Assembly (NCBI RefSeq): GCF_900460345.1
Contig: NZ_UHHW01000002.1
Coordinates: 1,302,001-1,366,000 of the forward strand
Source of the DNA: Trueperella pyogenes
GTDB lineage: Bacteria > Actinomycetota > Actinomycetes > Actinomycetales > Actinomycetaceae
DNA: 64,000 nt
Reading direction: 5' to 3'
Positions within the stretch are counted from its first letter, which is position 1. Every line of letters starts with the position of its first letter. Below, piece by piece: positions 35,397 to 44,648 of this stretch. The notes beneath the pieces are model-generated. The model saw only the letters and a program-made list of their open reading frames with translations. It did not search any database and was not told the DNA's origin. The translations under genes were made by a program, and so were the position numbers.

Positions 35397-35953
35397 CAGA
35401 TCTCCATGAGATCTTTCTCTTTACCCTCGAGGAGGGTATCGATCTGATCCGTGAATCGCTTCGTCAACACTTCAAGTTCCTTTTCAGCACGATCCACTTC
35501 GTCCTCACCGGCTTCGCCGTCCTTCTTGATGCGTTCGAGGGCGTCCTTAGCCTTACGACGCGCGGAACGCACCGAAATCTTCGAATCTTCAGCCTTCGTG
35601 CGTGCGAGCTTGACGTATTCCTTCCGGCGCTCCTCGGTAAGAGCGGGCAGGTTGATACGCAGCACCTGGCCGTCGTCGGTGGGATTGACGCCGAGGTCGG
35701 CATCGCGGATCGCCTTTTCGATATCTTTCATCGCCGCGCGGTCGTAAGGATTGATGATGACCGTGCGCGCCTCGGGGACGGAGACCGATGCAATCTGCTG
35801 CATCGGAGTGGGGGCGCCGTAGTAATCGACGATGAGGGAGGTGAACAATTCGGGGTTCGCCCGTCCGGAGCGGATCTTAGAAAATTCGTTGCGCAACGCG
35901 CCGATGGCCTTCTCCATCAGCTCCTCGCCTTCGAGCAGGGCTTCTTCAATCAT
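35396..35953 (-). CDS. frr: Ribosome recycling factor
   Basis: 185 residues, the normal length. Together with EF-G, RRF splits post-termination ribosomes. Family landmarks are AIGALRNEFSKIRSGRANPE, VDYYGAPTPMQQIAS, DRAAMKDIEKAIRDADLGVNP, and the C-terminal helices with VRSARRKAKDALERIKKDG. It is seven bases downstream of pyrH. Confidence 0.98.
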   Translation of the reverse strand: MIEEALLEGEELMEKAIGALRNEFSKIRSGRANPELFTSLIVDYYGAPTPMQQIASVSVPEARTVIINPYDRAAMKDIEKAIRDADLGVNPTDDGQVLRINLPALTEERRKEYVKLARTKAEDSKISVRSARRKAKDALERIKKDGEAGEDEVDRAEKELEVLTKRFTDQIDTLLEGKEKDLMEI

Positions 35954-35960
35954 GGTGTCC

Positions 35961-36683
35961 TCAGTTCTTTGTTACCAATGTTCCGATATTTTCTCCGCGC
36001 AGTGCACGGGTGACGTTTCCAGGTTCCACCATGCCAAAGACGCGCATTGTCATTCCATTATCTTGACACAGCGAGAATGCCGCGGCGTCAACCACGCGCA
36101 GGCCGTCACGAAGTGCCTCTTCGTAAGTGAGGTGATCGAGCTTCACCGCCGTTGGATCCGTGCGCGGATCGGCGCTGTAGACGCCGTCCACGCCATTCTT
36201 GCCAACCAGGAGCTCGTCGCATCCCAGTTCGAGGGCGCGTTGGGCGGAAACCGTGTCGGTGGAGAAATAGGGCATACCCGCCCCTGCGCCGAAGATGACG
36301 ACTCGGCCTTTCTCCAGGTGGCGGATTGCGCGCAACGGGATGTACGCCTCCGCCACCTGCGCCATCGTGATCGCTGTTTGGACACGGGAGGGAACCCCTG
36401 CACTCTCGAGGATGTCTTGAAGCGCAACAGCGTTGATGACGGTCCCTAACATCCCCATGTAATCTGCACGCGCGCGATCCATACCCGCTTCCTGCAGTTC
36501 TGCGCCACGGAAGAAGTTCCCGCCGCCGACGACGATACCGACCTGGACGCCGTCCTTGACCGCCTCCGCGATCTCCCCCGCCACTCGGGTGAGAACCGAG
36601 GTGTCAAGCCCAACCTCCCCACCTCCAAAGACTTCTCCGGAGAGCTTAAGGAGGACGCGACGACGCCGTTCGGGCTGATCCAT
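35961..36683 (-). CDS. pyrH: Uridylate kinase
   Basis: 240 residues. PyrH phosphorylates UMP to UDP and is usually allosterically controlled by UTP and [14 protein letters not shown] is the phosphate-binding start; [28 protein letters not shown] and [14 protein letters not shown] follow. It heads pyrH-frr-cdsA. In most actinobacteria it follows tsf directly; here about 5.9 kb of other genes intervene. Confidence 0.98.
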   Translation of the reverse strand: MDQPERRRRVLLKLSGEVFGGGEVGLDTSVLTRVAGEIAEAVKDGVQVGIVVGGGNFFRGAELQEAGMDRARADYMGMLGTVINAVALQDILESAGVPSRVQTAITMAQVAEAYIPLRAIRHLEKGRVVIFGAGAGMPYFSTDTVSAQRALELGCDELLVGKNGVDGVYSADPRTDPTAVKLDHLTYEEALRDGLRVVDAAAFSLCQDNGMTMRVFGMVEPGNVTRALRGENIGTLVTKN

Positions 36684-36713
36684 GGTGAAACCTTTCTTCT
36701 CGTTGATCGAAGT

Positions 36714-37094
36714 TTACCGCATTCGGCCGAAGTTCGAATCTCGCCCGAAAAGTCGGTCAAGTTCGCGCCGCTCGCGCTTGGTGGGGCGCCCCGCGCCGCG
36801 TTCGCGCTGCATGACGGGAAGATAGACTTTGGGCCGTTCTGGAGTGAGATCTGTATAGGCTTCTCGGGCAACCGGCGCTCCCACGCGTTTAGCGATGAGC
36901 TTTTCCACTTTGAGGATTCGATCCCAGCCCTGCACCCGGTAGCGCACGACGTCGCCTGTCTTCACCTTTGCGGCAGCCTTGGCCGGCTCATCGTTGATAC
37001 GCACATGCCCTGCTCGGCACGCAGCTGTTGCGGCCGAGCGCGTCTTCGTTTGCCGGACGGCCCATAGCCACTGGTCAATGCGTACCTGTTCCAT
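36714..37094 (-). CDS. S4-domain RNA-binding protein (Hsp15-like)
   Basis: 126 residues with an N-terminal S4 domain: RIDQWLWAVRQTKTRSAATA, CRAGHVRINDEPAKAAAKVKTGDVVRYR. The basic C-terminal part (GAGRPTKRERRELDRL) is typical of the heat-shock protein 15 group, which binds stalled 50S subunits carrying nascent chains. It lies about 30 bases upstream of pyrH on the same strand. Confidence 0.9.
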   Translation of the reverse strand: MEQVRIDQWLWAVRQTKTRSAATAACRAGHVRINDEPAKAAAKVKTGDVVRYRVQGWDRILKVEKLIAKRVGAPVAREAYTDLTPERPKVYLPVMQRERGAGRPTKRERRELDRLFGRDSNFGRMR

Positions 37095-37225
37095 ATCCCC
37101 AGCTTATCGAATGGTGCCGATTGCCACTCACCAGCGGTGACCTAAGGCACTGCTGGTTTGAGGAGTATCGACAGTAGAATGGTGCGGGCGACGCGCTCAA
37201 CGGCCTATTTTCACAGAAGGAATTG

Positions 37226-38773
37226 ATGTCACCTCACGCTATCAGACAACCCAATCAGCCTACCGAGAATCCGCGTTATATCCGTGTTGCCGGGTCGGAT
37301 CGTACATACGACCGCAACAAACTACTCGTGGTATTGCTTCTACCACTCATGATGACCTTGCTTCAGGTCTCTTCGGTCAACAACATATTGACATCGCTTG
37401 CTCGCGCACTCAGCGCCTCAGATTCCCAAATTCAATGGGTATTATCCGGATATGCCCTCGCTGTCGGCATCGTTCTCGTGCCGGCCGGCCGACTCGGCGA
37501 TATGTTTGGCCGTTCCTCCGCGTTCATCGTCGGTATGGCCATCTTTACGTTGTCTTCTCTTTTCGTCGGGTTATCATCGGACCCAACATTACTTAGCTCT
37601 ATGCGTATAATCCAGGGAGCCGGCGCAGGTATTCTCGCCCCGCAAACGACTGGGCTCATCCAGCGTTACTTCGTCGGTCAGGCGCGGGCGAAGGCCTTTG
37701 CCCTCTTCGGCCTCGTCGTGTCGATGTCCGTGGCGGCAGGCCCGCTCATGTCCGGTGGGCTCGTGGGCATCCTAGGTGAGGATCTCGGCTGGCGATGGTC
37801 TTTCATCATCAATTTCCCCATCGGCGTCGGCGGTCTGCTCCTGGCCATCTTGTGGCTGCCCTTCGGCAACGAGCACCGCCACGTGGGTATAAATCGCGCC
37901 GCGGCTCGTAGTGAGTACATCGAGATGCAGCAACGCGAGGGTCGCTTCTACAGGCGTCCTAAGATTGATCTCGATCCCCTGGGAATGGTCCTCCTCGCCC
38001 TGTCGGTCCTAGGGATTATGCTGCCCTTCATGTCCACGGGTTGGGTTTTTGCCTGGGTGCTACTGCCGGCCGGCTGTATGCTTCTGTGCCTTTGGGTCGC
38101 CTGGGAGGCCTCCTACAAGAAGCGCGGCCACGAACCCATGGTCGACCTCGGGCTTTTCTCTATCCGCACTTTTTCGTGGTCAAGCGCTGTTTCAGCTTTC
38201 GTGTTCCTTGGCACTACATCATTTTTCGTCATCCTTGCAATGTTTCTTCAGCGTGCTATCAATGTGAGTGCACTGGAGGTCGGGCTTGTGACTCTCCCAA
38301 ACGCACTCATGTCAGCTTACGCCGCAATGTGGGCAGGCAAGCGCGCGTTATTACAAGGAAGAAGCTTGCAGGTCTTCGCATTTCTACTCATGCTTGCAGG
38401 TGTCGTTGGCGCAGGCTGTACGGTATGGACAATCCAGCATGGTTTTTCGCACTGGTGGCTCATGCTACCTGTAGCCATCCTCGGCTTTGGGCAAGGCGTC
38501 ATGGGTTCGGCCAATCAGACCCAAGCCATGCTTGATATCCCTGCAGAACATGGTGGCACTGCGGGTGGTATCATCCAGACGGTCCAGCGCATTACCACGG
38601 CGATCGGCATCGCGATGATCACTGGGGTCTTTTTCTGGATCCAGCGCAGCTATGGAGATACACAAGGTTCATATGTTGCCGTCTACATAGTATGTGTACT
38701 TATCATGCTGACCCTATTCTTCGGCCTCGTCGCAGCTGTCATGTTCTGGCGCGAAGGACGCAAGAGGCGCTGA
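37226..38773 (+). CDS. MFS multidrug exporter, DHA2 (14-helix) type
   Basis: 515 residues from ATG 37226, five bases after AGAAGG; an adjoining TTG at 37223 is less likely. About 14 hydrophobic segments are visible. Motif A is partly conserved (GRLGDMFGRSSAFIVG), motif C-like glycines lie in the fifth helix (SVAAGPLMSGGLVGILGEDLGWRWSF), and RWSFIINFPIGVGGLLLA is typical of EmrB/QacA proteins. The actual substrate is unknown. It is on the plus strand against its neighbours, and the intergenic repeat copy 2 begins 14 bases after its stop. Confidence 0.9.
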   Translation: MSPHAIRQPNQPTENPRYIRVAGSDRTYDRNKLLVVLLLPLMMTLLQVSSVNNILTSLARALSASDSQIQWVLSGYALAVGIVLVPAGRLGDMFGRSSAFIVGMAIFTLSSLFVGLSSDPTLLSSMRIIQGAGAGILAPQTTGLIQRYFVGQARAKAFALFGLVVSMSVAAGPLMSGGLVGILGEDLGWRWSFIINFPIGVGGLLLAILWLPFGNEHRHVGINRAAARSEYIEMQQREGRFYRRPKIDLDPLGMVLLALSVLGIMLPFMSTGWVFAWVLLPAGCMLLCLWVAWEASYKKRGHEPMVDLGLFSIRTFSWSSAVSAFVFLGTTSFFVILAMFLQRAINVSALEVGLVTLPNALMSAYAAMWAGKRALLQGRSLQVFAFLLMLAGVVGAGCTVWTIQHGFSHWWLMLPVAILGFGQGVMGSANQTQAMLDIPAEHGGTAGGIIQTVQRITTAIGIAMITGVFFWIQRSYGDTQGSYVAVYIVCVLIMLTLFFGLVAAVMFWREGRKRR

Positions 38774-38787
38774 GCGCTCGCGGCCCG

Positions 38788-38914
38788 GCATTCCGACAGT
38801 TCTTTTGAGATTTTGGCCTATTTGGCGAGAGCCTGTCGACAGTTCTTTTGAAAAGGCCACCGATTCATATACGGGCCTGGTGGAGCCCATATTCATGTTT
38901 TCTGCCGGGCGCCC
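38788..38914 (+). repeat. Dispersed intergenic repeat, copy 2
   Basis: GGCATTCCGACAGTTCTTTTGA (first 20 from 38788) matches copy 1 at 20514. A second GACAGTTCTTTTGA follows at 38838-38851, then the GGCCACCGATTCATATACGG block (38855) through CCCATATTCATGTTTTCTGC to GCGCCC at 38914. Copy 2 thus carries an extra insertion of about 42 bases that duplicates the GACAGTTCTTTTGA unit. Confidence 0.75.
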
Positions 38915-38927
38915 GGCTGGACGAAGT

Positions 38928-38974
38928 GCTGACAGCTCCCGGCCTGCTGACAGCTCTCGGCCTGCTGACAGGGC
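38928..38974 (+). repeat. 18-bp tandem repeat, about 2.7 copies
   Basis: Units of the form CGGCCTGCTGACAGCTCT occur at about 38928-38938 (partial), 38939-38956 and 38957-38974, the last diverging at its end. They adjoin the dispersed repeat. Confidence 0.65.
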
Positions 38975-39238
38975 GTCTAGGCGGCTGGCAGCGCGCCTGG
39001 CCGGAGACCCGGCCCAGGCGGGCCTGCCGAAACCTTCTTAAGCTGCTTGCCGCTGTATCAATCTGCTGCACATTACTACAGCGCCAAGCACTTTACTGCA
39101 GCGCCGGCCAAACAGCTCCAGCCTGGACACCCCAGCCCAAGCAACCAGCACCCCGGAATCAACCACCATCAAACCGACACACAAAAAGTTGACAAGCATC
39201 GTGGCAGCCACATTAATGCAAGCGGCGGCACCGGATCG

Positions 39239-39529
39239 TCAGCCTTCGCGGTATTCGACCCCCATCCCGCCCTCGGGGTAAACCCACCGCAGGGTGCCCG
39301 GATCAGCGACGGCGAGGCAGGTACCGCACTCGAGACAGCCGGCAAATTCAACCGAAATGGTGCCATCTGCTTCTTCGGAATACACATGCGCAGGGCATAC
39401 AGCGACGAGGCGCTTGCCCGTGCCCGTCCTCCTCGCTAGTTCCTGGTTGACTTCGATGTGCGGGGTGGAATCCGTGTGGAAGACGTTCTTCAGCAGCCGC
39501 TCGTTGACGGAGCCCGGATTGAAAGCCAT
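39239..39529 (-). CDS. fixX: Ferredoxin-like protein FixX
   Basis: 96 residues. Four Cys for one [4Fe-4S] cluster are present: one in VCPAHVY and three in the GCLECGTC segment, the FixX pattern. The N terminus is AFNPGSVNERLLKNVFHTD-like and lacks a second cluster. FixX carries electrons between the FixC flavoprotein and the quinone or ferredoxin side. It is 12 bases after fixC and last in the operon. Confidence 0.93.
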   Translation of the reverse strand: MAFNPGSVNERLLKNVFHTDSTPHIEVNQELARRTGTGKRLVAVCPAHVYSEEADGTISVEFAGCLECGTCLAVADPGTLRWVYPEGGMGVEYREG

Positions 39530-39541
39530 CTTTTCCTTCCT

Positions 39542-40834
39542 CTAGAGCGCGCGCAGGGCGTTGTAGCCAGTCTTCGCTAGCTCACTGAGCCGGACGGGTG
39601 AGTTCTTCACGACGTCGAGCACAACCTTCGCCAGGCGTTTGCGCGGGGTGAGGTCGTGGTTGTAGACGCCGTAAAAGATGTCCGCAGCCAGCTGCCCGGC
39701 TCGCCCGAAGATGATCGGGTCATTTTCTAGGAAGGCCGGGGCGTGCCTATACGTGTGCATATCCTTGCCCACGAAGGTCTTGCTGTATTCCGCAACATAG
39801 GCCTGCAGGGTCAGGCGCGACCAATCGCCCTTGTCAAGCGCCGCATCGACGGCTTTCGCTGCGGCCAGCGCAGAGCCTGCCGCCAGATCCATTCCGCGCA
39901 CTGTCAGCCCCGTATTTAGCGTGAAACCTGCGGCGTCGCCGATGAGAATCAGGCCGTCGTGAACGATACCCTCCTGCATCACCTCGCCACCTTCGGCCAC
40001 GAGGTGGCACCCATATTCGAGGAGCTCGCCGTCTTTCAGGAAGGGAGCCGTAAAGGGATGACGCAGGAGATGGTCGTGGATGTCGGAGGAGGCCAGGCCG
40101 GACTCGGTGAGTTTTTCCAGCATGAGAACCACACCGATCGAGACCGAATCCCTGTTTGTGTACATGAAGCCACCGCCCGGTACGCCCATGGTCGCGTCCC
40201 CCACGAGCGCGTAAGCCGCGCCTTCGCCACCGGTGAGGTTGAAACGCTCGCGCACCGCTTCCTCGCCAATCTTGATGACCGACTTCACTCCGAGCCCGAG
40301 GTGCTTCACAGGCTGCTTGGGACGCACGCCCGCCTCCTGGGCGAGGAAGGAGTTGACACCGTCGGCGGCGATGATCACCTTGGCCGTCATCTCTTCGCCA
40401 CCGGCCGCGATACCATAAAAGTGCGTATCCCCGCGCAGCAACCGGTCGACTTTGATGCCGCTGACCACGGAGACGCCTGCCTCCTCGGCCTGCGCAGCCA
40501 ACCACGGATCGAGACGCGCCCGGAGCACAGACACGGCGTTGACCGGGCTCGCCAGACGCTGATCCCAGTAGTCGACGTTGAGCGCAGACGTGGCGTTGAG
40601 CAAACTGAGCGTATTGCGGGTAATGACGCGCTCAATAGGCGCTTCCTGGGCGAAATTAGGGAAAACCTCGTCCATGACGCGGCTGTAGAAAACACCACCC
40701 GAGAGGTTCTTCGATCCGGGCTCGGTGCCGCGCTCGAGAAGAAGGACCTCGTGTCCCTCCCGCGCGAGCGCTGTGGCAACCACGCACCCAGCCACACCAG
40801 CGCCAACAACGATGACGTCAAAATCGTATTCCAT
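39542..40834 (-). CDS. fixC: FAD-dependent oxidoreductase FixC (ETF:quinone oxidoreductase type)
   Basis: 430 residues. The N-terminal FAD-binding motif is VIVVGAGVAGCVVATALAREG; further on are VIIAADGVNSFLAQEAGV and GLILIGDAAGFTLNTGLTVRGMDLA, conserved in FixC/ETF-QO. The C terminus lacks a fused iron-sulfur domain, which FixX provides. In studied FixABCX complexes electron bifurcation sends electrons from NADH to quinone and ferredoxin/flavodoxin; in E. coli the related genes serve carnitine reduction. Confidence 0.95.
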   Translation of the reverse strand: MEYDFDVIVVGAGVAGCVVATALAREGHEVLLLERGTEPGSKNLSGGVFYSRVMDEVFPNFAQEAPIERVITRNTLSLLNATSALNVDYWDQRLASPVNAVSVLRARLDPWLAAQAEEAGVSVVSGIKVDRLLRGDTHFYGIAAGGEEMTAKVIIAADGVNSFLAQEAGVRPKQPVKHLGLGVKSVIKIGEEAVRERFNLTGGEGAAYALVGDATMGVPGGGFMYTNRDSVSIGVVLMLEKLTESGLASSDIHDHLLRHPFTAPFLKDGELLEYGCHLVAEGGEVMQEGIVHDGLILIGDAAGFTLNTGLTVRGMDLAAGSALAAAKAVDAALDKGDWSRLTLQAYVAEYSKTFVGKDMHTYRHAPAFLENDPIIFGRAGQLAADIFYGVYNHDLTPRKRLAKVVLDVVKNSPVRLSELAKTGYNALRAL

Positions 40835-40890
40835 TACAGTCCTTTCGGATGTCCTGGATACGAGCCTATCAATCCTCCACGGAAGGAACG

Positions 40891-41745
40891 CTATTTCTTA
40901 AGCTCCTCGACCATCTTCGGCAACACCTCGTACAGGTTGCCGATTATGCCGTAATCCGCGAGGTCGAAGATCGCCGCCGTTTCGTCGTTGTTGATGACCA
41001 CGATCGTCTGAGCCCCTCCGATGCCTGCCGTGTGGTGGATTTGTCCTGAAATGCCAACGGCAATGTAGAGATCTGGGCTGACAGTATGACCCGACACGCC
41101 GAGATAGGAATCGCGATCAAACCAGCCGTGTCCCTCGACTAGTGGCCTCGTGCAACCGACTTCGCCGCCGATCGCCGCAGCGAGTTGACGCGCAAGATGA
41201 AGATCTTCCTTTTCGACGAATCCGCGTCCGACGCCGACAATGCGCGTAGCTGCTGCAAGATTGACGCTGCCGCCTGGGTGAATATCCTCGGCGACGACGC
41301 TCACGTCATAGCCAGTGCGCTCCACGACGTCGCCCTCCACCGCAGCGTCGATGGCGTCTCCTTCTGAGACCAGCGCGACCACCGGGCCGGCGAACTCGAC
41401 CGTCTCGTGCACCAGGCCCCCGAAACGGCCGACGGTTGCCCGGCCCGGCTCGAGAGCGCGAACGTTGCGCACGATCGGCGCACCCTTTGCGGCGCACAGA
41501 GCCCCAGCAAGCGAACGACCAGCAGCGTTATTGGCCACCAGGATGAGGTCGCCTTCCTGGGCGTCGACCTCCGCCACGACGGCAGGAGCCAGCGCCTCGG
41601 CCGGCACGCCGGCACTGACCAGGCGGATCACCCGATCTACTCCCCCAACGTGCGCATCTCCGACGACGACAGCGACCGTCTCACCCTGCGCCAACGCTAC
41701 CAGCTGGGAAATCTCAGAAACCGTAGTCACAATCCAGGTAGTCAT
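40891..41745 (-). CDS. fixB: Electron transfer flavoprotein alpha subunit FixB
   Basis: 284 residues. The C-terminal FAD domain carries GVSGHTVSPDLYIAVGISG, IHHTAGIGGAQTIVVINND and the end segment DLADYGIIGNLYEVLPKMVEEL. The N-terminal half is short and diverged, as usual for FixB/ETF-alpha. Its start overlaps the fixA stop by one base. Confidence 0.95.
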   Translation of the reverse strand: MTTWIVTTVSEISQLVALAQGETVAVVVGDAHVGGVDRVIRLVSAGVPAEALAPAVVAEVDAQEGDLILVANNAAGRSLAGALCAAKGAPIVRNVRALEPGRATVGRFGGLVHETVEFAGPVVALVSEGDAIDAAVEGDVVERTGYDVSVVAEDIHPGGSVNLAAATRIVGVGRGFVEKEDLHLARQLAAAIGGEVGCTRPLVEGHGWFDRDSYLGVSGHTVSPDLYIAVGISGQIHHTAGIGGAQTIVVINNDETAAIFDLADYGIIGNLYEVLPKMVEELKK

Positions 41746-42527
41746 TACAGCACCCCGTCCTCGCGCAGAGCAGCTACAAGCTCGGCGGCAGTTCCATACA
41801 TCTTCCCCTCACGCTCACGCTTGGCAGGGCGCTCGCGACCAACCACGTTCAAGGCCGCACCGGAGGCCTCCACATCCGCGGCGCCGAGTACCTCGACCGG
41901 CTTCTTGCCTGCCGCCAGGATGTCCTTCATCGACGGCACGGCCGGGCTTGTCGCATCCGATGTAGTGGCGACGACGGCGCGGCCAGTCACCTTGAGCGTG
42001 CGAGTTCCGCCCTTAATCCGCTGGGTCAGGAGGTAGCCACCCTCAGTTGGCTCCACCCGAGTAACATCGAGAATGGCTGGCCAACCGAGGTATCCCGCGA
42101 TAAGTGCGGGGGTCACACCGGCGGCCTCATCCACCGACGAATCCGCTGTCAATACGAGCGAGACATCGCCCACCTTCTTCACGAGCTCCGCCAATGCAGC
42201 GCCCACCTGGGTGGCTGACCAGTCTGCGACGACGTCGTCAGCCAGCAGGATACCGCGGTCAAAACCACGTGACATGGCATTCTTACGCGCGATAGGAGAA
42301 GCAATTTGGGCGTTGCCAACCGAAATGCCCACAAGCTCGGTGCCGACAGCAGTGGCTATCCGCCTGCCCATCTCCATCGCCACCGGGTCAGACTCGGATA
42401 CGGCAGCCTTCGCACGGCTCCAGTCAATCGCGCCATCTGCAAGAACCTTCGCGTCTTGCGGATTGGGCGCATACTTATAGGCCACAACAATGCTCACGTT
42501 GTTCTCCCCTTCATGTTCTTCGACCAC
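41745..42527 (-). CDS. fixA: Electron transfer flavoprotein beta subunit FixA
   Basis: 260 residues. The ETF-beta fold is recognised by SIVVAYKYAPNPQDAKV, DWSRAKAAVSESDPVAMEMG, RGILLADDVVADWSATQVGAALAEL and LVLTADSSVDEAAGVTPALIAGYLGWPAILDVT. It forms the heterodimer with FixB. First gene of fixABCX; its promoter should lie in the 110 bases before the tsf terminator. Either GTG/ATG near 42527 could start it; the recognised fold begins about ten residues later. Confidence 0.94.
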   Translation of the reverse strand: MVEEHEGENNVSIVVAYKYAPNPQDAKVLADGAIDWSRAKAAVSESDPVAMEMGRRIATAVGTELVGISVGNAQIASPIARKNAMSRGFDRGILLADDVVADWSATQVGAALAELVKKVGDVSLVLTADSSVDEAAGVTPALIAGYLGWPAILDVTRVEPTEGGYLLTQRIKGGTRTLKVTGRAVVATTSDATSPAVPSMKDILAAGKKPVEVLGAADVEASGAALNVVGRERPAKREREGKMYGTAAELVAALREDGVL

Positions 42528-42591
42528 ATTATGGCGTGGGTCTGACGCCTGTCACGCGCCGGGCGTGAGCTTTCATCTCTTGGCTAAGAAT

Positions 42592-42621
42592 GTGGGGTGC
42601 GATGGAACCATCGCACCCCAC
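42592..42621 (-). terminator. rpsB-tsf terminator
   Basis: GTGGGGTGCGATGG (42592-42605) pairs perfectly with CCATCGCACCCCAC (42608-42621), about 17 bases after the tsf stop. The stem is very stable; there is little T-run. Confidence 0.8.
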
Positions 42622-42638
42622 AGCCGTGCTATGAGCGT

Positions 42639-43481
42639 TTACTCCTGGCCAACGCGAACGCGCTTGAAACCAGTGATGGTGGCACCGGCGGCCTTCGCCA
42701 CCTGACCTACCGACTGCTTCGGATCGCGAGCGTACGCCTGGTCGAGCAGGCAGACCTGCTTGAAGTAACCCTTAAGACGGCCCTCAACGATCATCGGGAC
42801 AGCCTTTTCCGGCTTGCCCTCGGCAATGGTCATCTCGGTAGCAATACGACGCTCGTTGTCGATATCCTCAGCCGGGACGTCCGCCTCAGACAGGTATGCC
42901 GGAGACATGGCGGCGATGTGGACGGCGACGTCGTGGGCAATCTCCTTGCCAGCGGCGTCGGTCGCAATGAGAACTGCGACCTGGGCGGGCAGGTCTACGG
43001 CCGTCTTGTGCATGTAGGCTTCGACGTGTTCGCCTGCAAGGTACTCGACCGCGCCGACGCCGAGCTTCTCGCCGATGATGCCGATCATGTTATCGACGGC
43101 GTCCTTGACGGTGCCCTCGGCGTGAGCAGCTGCGAGAACCTCATCCTTCGTCTTGGCACCAGCCGCGACGGCGGCGGCCAGGATCCCCTCGGCGAAGTTG
43201 ATGAACTTCTCGTTCTTCGCCACGAAGTCGGTCTCAGCGTTGACCTCGAGGATGAGTCCGAACATGCCCTCCGCGTTCTCACCAATGTGGGACAGCACCA
43301 GACCATTGGAAGCCGTGCGGCCTTCGCGCTTGGCAGCAACCTTCAGACCCTTCAGACGGAGCAACTCCTCAGCCTTGGCGGTGTCGCCATCGGACTCGGC
43401 AAGAGCCTTCTTGACGTCCATCATGCCAGCGCCGGTCTTCTCACGAAGAGCCTTGATATCTGCAACGGTAAAGTTAGCCAT
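42639..43481 (-). CDS. tsf: Elongation factor Ts
   Basis: 280 residues from ATG 43481 (MANFTVADIKALREKTGAGM). EF-Ts exchanges GDP for GTP on EF-Tu. Conserved: KTGAGMMDVKKALAESDGD, AKREGRTASNGLV, VNAETDFVAKNEKF and the C-terminal CLLDQAYARDPKQSV. It is 10 bases after rpsB; upstream in-frame codons overlap rpsB and are not EF-Ts-like. Confidence 0.98.
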   Translation of the reverse strand: MANFTVADIKALREKTGAGMMDVKKALAESDGDTAKAEELLRLKGLKVAAKREGRTASNGLVLSHIGENAEGMFGLILEVNAETDFVAKNEKFINFAEGILAAAVAAGAKTKDEVLAAAHAEGTVKDAVDNMIGIIGEKLGVGAVEYLAGEHVEAYMHKTAVDLPAQVAVLIATDAAGKEIAHDVAVHIAAMSPAYLSEADVPAEDIDNERRIATEMTIAEGKPEKAVPMIVEGRLKGYFKQVCLLDQAYARDPKQSVGQVAKAAGATITGFKRVRVGQE

Positions 43482-43491
43482 ATTTTCTTCC

Positions 43492-44328
43492 TTAGGCGTT
43501 GTCGGTGGTCTCGGCCGGAGCTTCCGCAGCGGCGGAGGCCTCCTGCTCCTGAGCAGCTTCAGCAACCGGAGCCTCGTCGCCCTCGAGGAGCTCGCGCTCC
43601 CACTCGGGCATAGGCTCGTCGGCGCCCTTGCCAGCAGTGCCGCGGGCAACGAGGCCCTCAGCGACGGCGTCGGCAACCACGCGGGTGAGGATCTCGATGG
43701 AACGAATCGCGTCGTCATTACCGGGGATACCGTATTCGACGTCGTCGGGATCGCAGTTGGTGTCGAGGATCGCGCACACGGCCATGTTGAGCTTGTGTGC
43801 TTCGGCGACAGCGAGGTGCTCCTTGTTGGTGTCCACGATCCAGATAGCGGAGGGAACCTTGCCCATGTCGCGGATGCCGCCGAGGGTGCGCTCGAGCTTC
43901 TCCTTCTCGCGGCGCATCATAAGCAGTTCCTTCTTGGTGCGGCCAGAGCCTGCGACGTCGTCAAAGTCAATGAGCTCGAGCTCCTTGAGACGCTGGATGC
44001 GCGCGTTGACAGTGGAGAAATTGGTCAGCATACCGCCGAGCCAACGCTCGTTGACGTAGGGCATGCCCACGCGCTCGGCCTGCTCGCGGATCGGGCGCTG
44101 AGCCTGGCGCTTAGTGCCAACGAAAAGGACATTACCGCCGTGGGCGACGGTCTCCTTGATGAACTCGTAGGCGCGGTTGATGTCGTCAACCGTCTTACGC
44201 AGATCAATGATGTAGATGCCGTTGCGATCATTGAGGATGAAACGCTTCATCTTGGGGTTCCAGCGACGGGTCTGGTGCCCGAAGTGGACGCCGGCTTCAA
44301 GCAGCTGGCGCATAGAAACGACTGCCAT
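43492..44328 (-). CDS. rpsB: 30S ribosomal protein S2
   Basis: 278 residues. [25 protein letters not shown] and [19 protein letters not shown] open the protein; [11 protein letters not shown] and [19 protein letters not shown] follow. The last 35 residues form an acidic Ala/Glu-rich tail, frequent in actinobacterial S2. It is followed by tsf. The ATG at 44328 follows AAAGGACG. Confidence 0.98.
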   Translation of the reverse strand: MAVVSMRQLLEAGVHFGHQTRRWNPKMKRFILNDRNGIYIIDLRKTVDDINRAYEFIKETVAHGGNVLFVGTKRQAQRPIREQAERVGMPYVNERWLGGMLTNFSTVNARIQRLKELELIDFDDVAGSGRTKKELLMMRREKEKLERTLGGIRDMGKVPSAIWIVDTNKEHLAVAEAHKLNMAVCAILDTNCDPDDVEYGIPGNDDAIRSIEILTRVVADAVAEGLVARGTAGKGADEPMPEWERELLEGDEAPVAEAAQEQEASAAAEAPAETTDNA

Positions 44329-44648
44329 GGTCGTCCTTTCTCACAGCGCGATAATCGCGCTTATTTCTCGGTTTCTCGTCGACCACACCTTGTGGTCAAC
44401 CCTGGTGCCCCATCCCGCGCAATCCATCGGACCGATGCGCGGGAGGCTTTTCAGCGAGCGAGCACGCGTAGTCTGCCATTTTGTGACAGCTCGCCCAGTT
44501 TATCGGCCGTAAGCGGCGATTTCCAAGACAAAATCCTGGTGCTTTCGGTGGTGTTGCCTACATCTCTCCAGCCACGCCACGAGCTGACATTTTACTACTT
44601 GCAGTGCACAATAATCCCGGTCGGTGTTTTGTGACAGGGAGGCGTAGC
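44329..44648. promoter_or_regulatory. rpsB leader and divergent promoter region
   Basis: 320 bases between divergent genes. On the rpsB side three inverted repeats occur: GCGCGAT/ATCGCGC (44346-44360), GACCACA/TGTGGTC (44381-44397) and a two-part stem from CCCGCGC (44414) to GCGCGGG (44443). They suggest a structured rpsB leader; S2 represses its own operon in several bacteria. The rest is AT-richer and should hold both promoters. No gene is seen. Confidence 0.45.

Larger units (their letters stand above)
38774..39238. other. Gene-free stretch after the exporter holding repeats
   Basis: About 465 bases. It contains repeat copy 2 (38788-38914), a short tandem repeat (38928-38974) and then a C-rich tract with loosely repeated CAGCGCC units around 39075-39105. 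No ribosome site or protein-like frame was found, although short open frames cross the repeats. The fixX 3' end closes it. Confidence 0.55.

Noticed and set aside
38774..39238. CRISPR-like array in the repeat-rich gap
   Set aside because: Units are few, of unequal length and without regular unique spacers; no cas genes in the window.
44329..44648. tRNA or riboswitch before rpsB
   Set aside because: The stems do not form a cloverleaf or match a riboswitch class that I recognise.
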